Under the pieces are notes generated by a model, which saw nothing but the letters and a program-made list of their open reading frames with translations, made no database searches and had not been told where the DNA came from. From JAITMY01 sp031549685 (GTDB taxonomy: Bacteria > Bacteroidota > Bacteroidia > Bacteroidales > UBA932), in NCBI GenBank assembly GCA_031549685.1, contig JAVBPG010000029.1:1-46803 (forward strand): DNA of 46,803 nt, written 5' to 3'. Position numbers and translations under genes: made by a program. The number at the start of each line of letters is the position of its first letter. Position 1 is the first letter of the stretch. Below are positions 14,690 through 21,373 of the stretch, piece by piece.

Positions 14690-16888
14690 GTGAAAAAAAC
14701 AGCTCTTCTTCCACTATCGTTACTCCTTTGCCTGCCTTTTCTTGCCGTGGGCCAAGCGAGCATGACGCTACGCACGACAAAAATTATTGAGCACTCGGCG
14801 CACCCATCTTTTTCTTCGCTGGTAAAAAATGTATCAGAGCCGGAGGAGGAGTTTGGCACGACCCTTTCCGTTGCACCGGATTTTGACACCAAGCTGTTGA
14901 GGGATGCAGGGGTTAAAGTTGGCACCAGCGTAAACGGAGTGGTAACGGTTCGCGCTACGGCATCGCAGCTGGCGAGTTTGGCCAACATAAGCGGAGTTAC
15001 CTTTATTGATGCCGATAATCGTATTCATCCTAATCTGGATATGGCGGTTAAGTCAATAAAAGGAGATAGCGTACAAATGGGCTTAGGTTTACCGCAGGCA
15101 TTCACCGGAAAAGGCGTTATAGTGGGCGTTATTGATGATGGCTTCGACGTTAACCATCCCACATTTTATAATCCGGCCGGTGACATCCTACGCATTGTGC
15201 GCCTGTGGGATCAAAAAGACAATACGGGAGAAAACGCCCACCCCTACGGTTATGGCAGGGAGTACACACAGCAAAGCGATATAAAACAGCTTTCCTGCAT
15301 TTCTACAAAGGGCACCCATGGGACTCATGTGGCAGGAATTGCTGCCGGATCGGGAGGAAAAGGCAAAACGTTTGTGGGCGTTGCTCCGGAGGCCGAAATC
15401 GTAGTTGTACAGCTGAATAAAGCCATAACATCGGAAATGATAGATGGGCTGAGCTATATTTTTAACTATGCAAAATCGGTGGGGAAGCCCGCCGTGGTAA
15501 ACCTCAGCTATGGTACGCACTTTGGCCCGCATGATGGCACATCATCTTTTGATGCGGCGGTAGATAAGCTGGTTGGCCCGGGCAAGATACTGGTTGGTTC
15601 GGCCGGGAACGAGGGAGGCGATAAGTTACACGCATCGCACACCTTTACCTCCCTTTACGATACCGTGCGTACGGTAATAAAAATAACGCCGTCAAAAAAA
15701 GCAAATGTGTGTGCATGGATGGGGGAAACAGATCATGTGATGTGGGGCCTCGAAGTCTGGGACATGGTAACGAAGCGCCGGTTGACGACTGTAAATGCTT
15801 TTTATTCCACCAAGTATGACTATAGTAAAAAGGTGGATAAAACCCTTCTCTACAACAATAATCAGGATACGATTACCGTCAACGCCGCCGGTTACAAGCT
15901 GGCTTACGGTAAGGAGCGCGGCGTTGTGGATGTAACGGTAAGAAATACCAACCAAGATAAGTATGGCGTTGTGCTAGCGCTAAAAGGCGCAACCCTTGGG
16001 GGGCGGGTGCACCTCTGGAACTATGGCGCATGGGATGGAGATAATCACCGTGATGCGGAGCTAAGCGCCTTGTACGACAATGCCTCCTGGCTTAACGGTA
16101 ACGTGGAGTGTACGGTAGGCGAAATAGGAGGAACCGCAAAAAAAATCATAACGGTAGGAGCTTATGTTTCCAAACAAAAGTGGAGTAGCCTTTTCGATGG
16201 GGACGGTTGGAGCTATGGCGTTGGTGATTCAGGTAAAATAGCATCGTTCTCATCCTGCGGGCCCACGGCCGATGGAAGGGTTAAGCCCGACCTTATTGCA
16301 CCGGGCAGCGCCTTGGTTGCCTCGGTTAACTCTTGCGACCCCCTGAGCGACGCTTGGAGATGTACCCTTGTGGATAGCGTAATGGAAAGAGGTAGAGAGT
16401 ATTACTATGCCGCCATGCAGGGTACCTCCATGGCGGCGCCCATGGTAGCGGGAGCAGTTGCCTTACTCTTGCAGCAGCGCCCCAATCTTACCCCGGACAA
16501 CATAAAAAACATTTTACAACAAAGCGCCGTGGTGGATGATTATATAGCCTCAGAGCCGGAGACCGTGCGCGGGGCAGGAAAGCTGAATATACTTGCAGCC
16601 ATGCAGTCCAAAATAGCAACATCGAGCGGACGCATACCTTGGACTGCCGAAGAAGACAAAGCGCTGTACGCCATAGCGCCCAACCCGAATAACGGCACTT
16701 TCAGAGTGGAAGCCGCAGATAATGTGTTCGTTAATGTAAATGTTTACAGCTTGTCGGGAGTGCTGCTCTACGCCACCTCCACGCAAACCAACAATGATAT
16801 TTCACTTCCATTTTTGCCTCAAGGCTTATATCTTGTACAGGTGGTTGGGAGTAAACCCGAAGCAAAAAAGATGTTGATTTATCGGTAA
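14690..16888 (+). CDS. secreted subtilase (S8) with T9SS sorting domain, copy 1
   Basis: A 732-residue serine protease exported through the Sec and type IX systems. A signal peptide (1 to about 22) is followed by a propeptide-like domain to about 115. The catalytic domain shows Asp149 in VIDDGFDVNHP, His213 in THGTHVAGIAAG, the oxyanion Asn in SAGNEGG near 307, and Ser580 in GTSMAAPMVAGAVALLL. About 150 residues between the Asn and Ser blocks form a beta-rich insert, as in large extracellular subtilases. The last ~75 residues are a type A T9SS domain: AIAPNPNNGTF, VNVYSLSGVLLY and a final KKMLIYR. The GTG start is preferred over the TTG two codons earlier. A second copy follows after 9 bases. 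Confidence 0.92.
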   Translation: MKKTALLPLSLLLCLPFLAVGQASMTLRTTKIIEHSAHPSFSSLVKNVSEPEEEFGTTLSVAPDFDTKLLRDAGVKVGTSVNGVVTVRATASQLASLANISGVTFIDADNRIHPNLDMAVKSIKGDSVQMGLGLPQAFTGKGVIVGVIDDGFDVNHPTFYNPAGDILRIVRLWDQKDNTGENAHPYGYGREYTQQSDIKQLSCISTKGTHGTHVAGIAAGSGGKGKTFVGVAPEAEIVVVQLNKAITSEMIDGLSYIFNYAKSVGKPAVVNLSYGTHFGPHDGTSSFDAAVDKLVGPGKILVGSAGNEGGDKLHASHTFTSLYDTVRTVIKITPSKKANVCAWMGETDHVMWGLEVWDMVTKRRLTTVNAFYSTKYDYSKKVDKTLLYNNNQDTITVNAAGYKLAYGKERGVVDVTVRNTNQDKYGVVLALKGATLGGRVHLWNYGAWDGDNHRDAELSALYDNASWLNGNVECTVGEIGGTAKKIITVGAYVSKQKWSSLFDGDGWSYGVGDSGKIASFSSCGPTADGRVKPDLIAPGSALVASVNSCDPLSDAWRCTLVDSVMERGREYYYAAMQGTSMAAPMVAGAVALLLQQRPNLTPDNIKNILQQSAVVDDYIASEPETVRGAGKLNILAAMQSKIATSSGRIPWTAEEDKALYAIAPNPNNGTFRVEAADNVFVNVNVYSLSGVLLYATSTQTNNDISLPFLPQGLYLVQVVGSKPEAKKMLIYR

Positions 16889-16897
16889 ACCAGAAAA

Positions 16898-19087
16898 ATG
16901 AAAAGATTCCCCCAGCTCCCACTTACGTTACTCCTTTGCCTGCCTTTTTTTGCCGCGGGTCAAGCGAGCATGACGCTGCGCACGGCAAAAATTATTGAGC
17001 AGGCCGAGGCCTCACAGCCCTCTTCTTCCTTGCTGCGAAGCGTAAGCGCGGAGGAGCAGGAAGTCGGTGCGCTTCTTACCGTGGAGCCGGGCTTCAACGC
17101 TCAGCGCTTTGCGGATGTCGGGGCAAAAATAGGTACGCAGGTGGGCAATACGGTAGCGCTGCGCGCCACACCGTCGCAGCTGCGGCAAATTGCGACAATG
17201 GATGGCGTTGCATTTATGGCCGCCAATAACAGGGCCCGGCCAAAGCTGGATGTGGCGGTACCGCTTGTCAAGGCCGATTCGGTACAACGGGGGCTGGGCG
17301 GATTGCCGCAGGCGTACACCGGCAGCAACGTGGTGGTGGGCATTGTTGACCAAGGGTTTGACTACACGCACCCCACCTTTTACGACAGCCTGGGCAACCT
17401 GCGCATAGCCCGCGCCTGGAACCAGCTGGACAAAAGCGGATACTGCAGGCCCTCGTACGGCTATGGCTCTGTTTATGATAGCCAGGATATTATGGAGCAA
17501 AAAATATGCTCGGCGGGCGGGGAGTCGCACGGCACGCACGTGGCCGGCATTGCCGCGGGCGGCGGCGGACAGGCCGAAAAGTACAAGGGCGTTGCTCCCG
17601 AGGCAAACATCGTGCTGGTGCAGCTGAGAGATGGCTCCGACTCGGAAATTCTGGATGGCATCGACTACGTTTTTCGCTACGCGCAATCGCAGGGAAAACC
17701 GGCGGTGGTTAACCTTAGCCTTGGCTACCACTTTGGCCCGCACGACGGCACCTCGTCGTTTGATCAAGCGCTTGATGGCTTAGTGGGCACCGGAAAAATT
17801 GTGGTGGGAGCAGCCGGCAACGAAGGCGATATTAAGCTGCACGCATCACACTCCTTTGCCGGATCTACCGACACCATGCGTACGGAGGTCGGCATAGCTG
17901 GTCGCGAAAGCTACGCCATGGCGTGGATGGAAATAGGAAAGCAGCTGAATTGGAACGTGGAAATTTGGGACAAGCAAACAAAAAAATTGTTGAATACGGT
18001 AAACACCTCAAGGCTGTACTCTACATCGCAAACAACCGGTGGAGGAGTTGAAAATAAGAAGTTTTTTTACAACAGCAACCGGGACACCGTAATAATATCG
18101 GCGCAAGGCTACGGTGGCGATGGAAACAATATCCGCGGCATAGTGGAGGTGCTGGCCACCAACGCCCACCCCGATAAGTACAGCGTGGTGCTGGTGCTCA
18201 AGGCCACATCGGGCAAGGTGCACCTTTGGAACACGGGCGATGACGAAAGCGATGCAGAATTTAGCGCGCTGATTCCCGGGGGAAGCACCTGGGTTGACGG
18301 CGACACCGAGTGTACCGTGGGCGAAATCGGCGGCACGGCAAAAAAGATTATTAGCGTAGGCGCCACCTACAACTCAACCTTAAGCTCGACCATTGCCTAC
18401 TTTTCGTCCCTTGGCCCCACCGCCGACGGGCGCACCAAGCCCGACTTAGTGGCACCCGGCAGCTCGCTTGTTTCATCGGTCAACAGCTGCGATAGCGAGT
18501 ACAAGGCGTGGAATACCGTGGCGAACGAAACCAGGGGGGCAAAAACCTACTACTATGCTCGAATGCAGGGCACCTCCATGGCTGCGCCCATGGTAGCGGG
18601 TGCGGTGGCGCTGCTGCTGCAGGAGTGTCCCACGCTCACCCCCGACAGCGTGCGCAATATTTTGAAGCGAACCGCGCTGCTGGACGAAGCCATTTTATCC
18701 CTTCCGGAAAATACTCGCGGAGCCGGAAAGCTTAACGTGCTAAAGGCGGTAAAAGCAAAGCAGGGAGCTGCCTGCAGCAGCATTCCCGTCGTTCCGTATA
18801 GCGACTGCTCTACTACCTCCATCGCCTTCAACCGATCGGAGCACAGCGAATTAATGCTACCCTTTAACATCGTTCCAAACCCCAACAGCGGCGTATTCTA
18901 CCTTGACACGGAGGAGGGTGGCACGCTTACGCTAAATGTGTACAGCATGGCAGGCCAGCTGCTGCATACCGGGCAGGTACAGGCGCATGATGAGCTGACG
19001 CTTTCGCATCTACCTCAAGGATTGTACCTTATGCAGCTCAACTCCGGCGAAAAGCAGGGCGTTAAAAAAATGCTGATCAACCGTTAA
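16898..19087 (+). CDS. secreted subtilase (S8) with T9SS sorting domain, copy 2
   Basis: A 729-residue paralogue of the preceding gene, surely from tandem duplication: the signal peptide LPLTLLLCLPFFAAGQASMT and the following TLRTAKIIE are nearly shared. The triad is Asp151 in IVDQGFDYTHP, His214 in HGTHVAGIAAG and Ser560 in GTSMAAPMVAG, with AGNEG near 306-310. The C-terminal T9SS domain has NIVPNPNSGVFYL, LNVYSMAGQLLHT and KKMLINR, so it is also moved to the cell surface or released. Base composition is higher in GC than copy 1, and the region between the Asn and Ser blocks differs in length and sequence. The two probably have different substrates. The spacing implies one transcript with copy 1. 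Confidence 0.92.
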   Translation: MKRFPQLPLTLLLCLPFFAAGQASMTLRTAKIIEQAEASQPSSSLLRSVSAEEQEVGALLTVEPGFNAQRFADVGAKIGTQVGNTVALRATPSQLRQIATMDGVAFMAANNRARPKLDVAVPLVKADSVQRGLGGLPQAYTGSNVVVGIVDQGFDYTHPTFYDSLGNLRIARAWNQLDKSGYCRPSYGYGSVYDSQDIMEQKICSAGGESHGTHVAGIAAGGGGQAEKYKGVAPEANIVLVQLRDGSDSEILDGIDYVFRYAQSQGKPAVVNLSLGYHFGPHDGTSSFDQALDGLVGTGKIVVGAAGNEGDIKLHASHSFAGSTDTMRTEVGIAGRESYAMAWMEIGKQLNWNVEIWDKQTKKLLNTVNTSRLYSTSQTTGGGVENKKFFYNSNRDTVIISAQGYGGDGNNIRGIVEVLATNAHPDKYSVVLVLKATSGKVHLWNTGDDESDAEFSALIPGGSTWVDGDTECTVGEIGGTAKKIISVGATYNSTLSSTIAYFSSLGPTADGRTKPDLVAPGSSLVSSVNSCDSEYKAWNTVANETRGAKTYYYARMQGTSMAAPMVAGAVALLLQECPTLTPDSVRNILKRTALLDEAILSLPENTRGAGKLNVLKAVKAKQGAACSSIPVVPYSDCSTTSIAFNRSEHSELMLPFNIVPNPNSGVFYLDTEEGGTLTLNVYSMAGQLLHTGQVQAHDELTLSHLPQGLYLMQLNSGEKQGVKKMLINR

Positions 19088-19105
19088 ACCTTTTTGTAAA
19101 AATAC

Positions 19106-19143
19106 ACTCCAACAGGAGTAAACCCGCAACATATTGTGGGTTT
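19106..19143 (+). promoter_or_regulatory. two hairpins directly before the sigma factor start
   Basis: ACTCC-AACA-GGAGT (19106-19119) hides an AGGAG. AAACCCGCAA / TTGTGGGTTT (19120-19129 and 19134-19143) ends one base before ATG 19145, followed by TTTT. It could be the terminator of the subtilase operon or a control structure for sigma factor translation. Confidence 0.5.
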
Positions 19144-19144
19144 T

Positions 19145-19717
19145 ATGCCTACTATTGCAACCTTGAGCGCAAGCATGCTACATAGCAACGATGAGGTAGA
19201 GCTGCGCGCGCGCCTTCAGAACGAGGGCACGCGGCGCGATGCCTTTGGCGTGCTGGTGCAGCGGCACGGCGAGCGGCTGTACTGGCACATTCGCAAAATG
19301 GTGGTGTCGCACTCCGATGCCGACGACGTGCTGCAAAACACCTTTATAAAGGCGTGGGAGGGCATGGCCAACTTCCGCGGCGATGCCCAGCTCTTTACCT
19401 GGCTTTACCGCATTGCCACCAACGAGTCCATTACCTTTTTAAACCAAACAAAGCGCCTGCAGCGCCTCAGCTTCGGCGATGCCGAGCAGCTGCTGCGCAA
19501 CCTGCGCTCTACAGATTCGCACCTCAACGCCAGCGAGGTGCAGGCCAAGCTGCAGGCGGCTATTTTGGCCCTGCCACCCAAGCAGCGCGTGGTATTCAAC
19601 CTGCGCTACTTTGACGAAATGCCCTACGAGCAAATGTCCGAAGTGCTCGAAACCTCGGTGGGGGCGCTCAAGGCATCGTACCACCACGCCGTGCAGAAAA
19701 TAGAAAAATATTTGTAG
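19145..19717 (+). CDS. ECF-type RNA polymerase sigma factor
   Basis: A 190-residue ECF sigma factor from ATG 19145 (ATG 19172 is an alternative). Region 2 is at about 30-95, with DADDVLQNTFIKAWEGMANFRGDAQLFTWLYRIATNESITF, the core-binding and -10 recognition helices. Region 4 is at about 128-185, with LPPKQRVVFNLRYFDEMPYEQMSEVL and the recognition helix TSVGALKASYHHAVQKI. It heads a run of same-strand genes for periplasmic and outer-membrane proteins, and so probably controls them or is controlled by them. No FecR-type anti-sigma gene is adjacent; a single-span protein two genes down may do that job. Two hairpins stand right before the start. Confidence 0.92.
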   Translation: MPTIATLSASMLHSNDEVELRARLQNEGTRRDAFGVLVQRHGERLYWHIRKMVVSHSDADDVLQNTFIKAWEGMANFRGDAQLFTWLYRIATNESITFLNQTKRLQRLSFGDAEQLLRNLRSTDSHLNASEVQAKLQAAILALPPKQRVVFNLRYFDEMPYEQMSEVLETSVGALKASYHHAVQKIEKYL

Positions 19718-19800
19718 CGCGTTAAACTTTTTCTGCGCGCAGCGGTCATAGAGTTGTGCGCACGAAAACATTAAAAAAAACAATTTAAAAGTTGGTAGAA

Positions 19801-20244
19801 ATGAAAAAGGTAATTTTTGCAGTAGCCGCCTTAGTGCTGGCTGTAAACGTAGGAATGGCGCAACCTGCCGAGGGTGGACGTGGACAAAGGGCTAATCCCG
19901 AAGAGCGCCAACAGCGAATGGAGCAGGCCGCAACGAGGCGCAGCGCCGATTTGCGCGAAAAGCTGGCGCTGACCCCCGCCCAGTCCGCCAAGGTGGACAG
20001 CGTTAACGCCAAGTACGACAAGCAGCAGATAGCGCTGTTTAGCCCCGAAAATCGTGGTGGCGACCGCAGCGCCATGCGCCAGAAAATGGAGAATATTCAA
20101 AACGCTCGCGTGGCTGAAGTAAAAACGCAGCTGACCGAAGAGCAGCGCACAAAGTACGACCAGTGGATGAGCGACCAGCAAAAGGAGCGTCAGAACAGGC
20201 AGGGCGGTGCGCGCGGCGAGGGGCGTCCCCAAGGCGGCATGTAG
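19801..20244 (+). CDS. periplasmic Spy/CpxP-like protein, first copy
   Basis: A 147-residue exported protein. The signal peptide covers residues 1-20 (FAVAALVLAVNVGMAQ). The mature part is a charged, helical Spy/CpxP-like domain with REKLALTPAQSAKVDSVNAKYDKQ (about 50-73) and VKTQLTEEQRTKYDQWM (about 110-126). The paired L-T-x-E/A-Q motifs recall the LTxxQ repeats of the Spy/CpxP family. The tail is rich in Gln, Arg and Gly and probably unstructured. Such proteins act as periplasmic chaperones or as sensors that hold a signalling partner in check. Its place after an ECF sigma gene supports a part in envelope sensing, but that is inferred. I start at ATG 19801; the TTG three codons earlier lacks a reason. 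Confidence 0.8.
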   Translation: MKKVIFAVAALVLAVNVGMAQPAEGGRGQRANPEERQQRMEQAATRRSADLREKLALTPAQSAKVDSVNAKYDKQQIALFSPENRGGDRSAMRQKMENIQNARVAEVKTQLTEEQRTKYDQWMSDQQKERQNRQGGARGEGRPQGGM

Positions 20245-20254
20245 TAGCTCCCCA

Positions 20255-20356
20255 TGTCAATGGCGGACTTGATCTGCCATCTCCTCTCTTAAGTATTCTT
20301 TCGGCAGGAGGTTGCGGGTCAAAGTTTATCCCGACTTGGCGGGACCCGCAATGACA
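20255..20356. repeat. palindromic element, TGTCA family (102 bp)
   Basis: Left half TGTCAATGGCGGACTTGATC...GCCATCTCC. The right half at 20307-20356 is a long version with an inner CCCGAC/GGCGGG hairpin, ending ATGACA. Inverted, this half matches 43300-43349 inside hemW at about 49 of 50 bases. It lies inside the sigma operon between two genes. Confidence 0.9.
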
Positions 20357-20378
20357 ACAATCTTTAGTATTTGATAAA

Positions 20379-20783
20379 ATGAAGAAGATAGATAACATAT
20401 CTGCGCAAGACAAAAAATTGCCATTTACCGTTCCTGCGGGCTACTTTGAGAACCTGCAGGAGCGGGTAATGCAGCGCGTTGATGAGCACGCGGAAAAACC
20501 GGCAAAGCGCCTTTCGCTGTGGGGCGTTATTCGTCCTCAGCTGGCCTTTGCCGCAGGCTTTGCGCTGTTGGTGGCGGTGGCCACCGTCACCGTAAAGTTT
20601 GCCACCACCGCGCCACAGGAAACCGCCTCCGACCTGACGCTTTCACCCTACGGAATCAGCATGTTTGACATTGAAACCTACGTTGCAGAAAGCGTAACGG
20701 TGGAGGACGTTGTGGGGGAGGAGGCCATAGTAGATTACCTGCTTTGCGATAACCACGTGGGCTACTTAGCTTTGGGGTATTAA
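20379..20783 (+). CDS. single-span membrane protein, possible anti-sigma partner
   Basis: A 134-residue protein with no recognised enzyme domain. The N-terminal ~45 residues are cytoplasmic and contain LPFTVPAGYFENLQERVMQRV (about 14-34), a block I have seen in many small Bacteroidota proteins encoded after ECF sigma genes. One membrane segment follows at about 54-75 (LAFAAGFALLVAVATVTV). The remaining ~55 residues are acidic and should be periplasmic (MFDIETYVAESVTVEDVVGEE). Topology and place fit a membrane-bound anti-sigma factor or co-sensor for the ECF factor, though the usual zinc-binding or FecR sequences are missing. It is separated from the preceding gene by a palindromic element. 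Confidence 0.7.
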   Translation: MKKIDNISAQDKKLPFTVPAGYFENLQERVMQRVDEHAEKPAKRLSLWGVIRPQLAFAAGFALLVAVATVTVKFATTAPQETASDLTLSPYGISMFDIETYVAESVTVEDVVGEEAIVDYLLCDNHVGYLALGY

Positions 20784-20806
20784 GCGAAGCTTAAAAATTC
20801 ATACAG

Positions 20807-21325
20807 ATGAAAAAAATATTTTTACTCGCAGCCGTATTGCTTATGACGCTTGCTGCTTCTGCACAGCAACCGCAGACCAGAGAAAAAAATACGGATTGGA
20901 AAAAAGAGCGGAGGGAGCGTGGCGAAGCGAGCGATACCGCCGCCGTGCGCCGCCACCAGGAGCGCAAGGACCAGATAAAGGCGCGGAAAGTCGGCTACTT
21001 TACCACCAAGCTCGAGCTTAGCACCGAGGAGGCGCAAGCCTTCTGGCCGCTGTACAACGAGTACTGGGAAAAGCGCGATAAGCTGTTTATTGAGCGCCAC
21101 AACCTGATGAAAAAAATACAGCACGACCAGTTTGACGATAAAAAGGCGCAGCAGGTAACCCAACGCCTGGTGGCTAACGCGCAGGACGACGCCAACCTTT
21201 TGCGCGAGTACAACGAAAAATTTTCAAAAGTCCTTTCACCCCAAAAATTGCTCAAGTATTACGCCGCCGAGGAGTCGTTTAAGATGGAGCTTATCAACGT
21301 GCTGCGCAAGCAGGAAAGGCCATAG
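20807..21325 (+). CDS. periplasmic Spy/CpxP-like protein, second copy
   Basis: A 172-residue exported protein: signal peptide 1-19 (FLLAAVLLMTLAASAQ), then a strongly charged helical domain. Residues around 62-95 (YFTTKLELSTEEAQAFWPLYNEYWEKRDKL) and the later blocks are typical of the 'sensor of ECF-sigma' proteins common in Bacteroidota, a Spy/CpxP-like group. It shares only general layout with the first copy, so the two are probably not recent duplicates. The gene begins 23 bases after the membrane protein and precedes the large barrel gene by 48 bases, in one likely operon. A role as periplasmic stress sensor is plausible. Confidence 0.8.
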   Translation: MKKIFLLAAVLLMTLAASAQQPQTREKNTDWKKERRERGEASDTAAVRRHQERKDQIKARKVGYFTTKLELSTEEAQAFWPLYNEYWEKRDKLFIERHNLMKKIQHDQFDDKKAQQVTQRLVANAQDDANLLREYNEKFSKVLSPQKLLKYYAAEESFKMELINVLRKQERP

Positions 21326-21373
21326 CGGCGCCTGCGGACTACCTAAATTTACCCTATTTTTTTACGAATAAAA

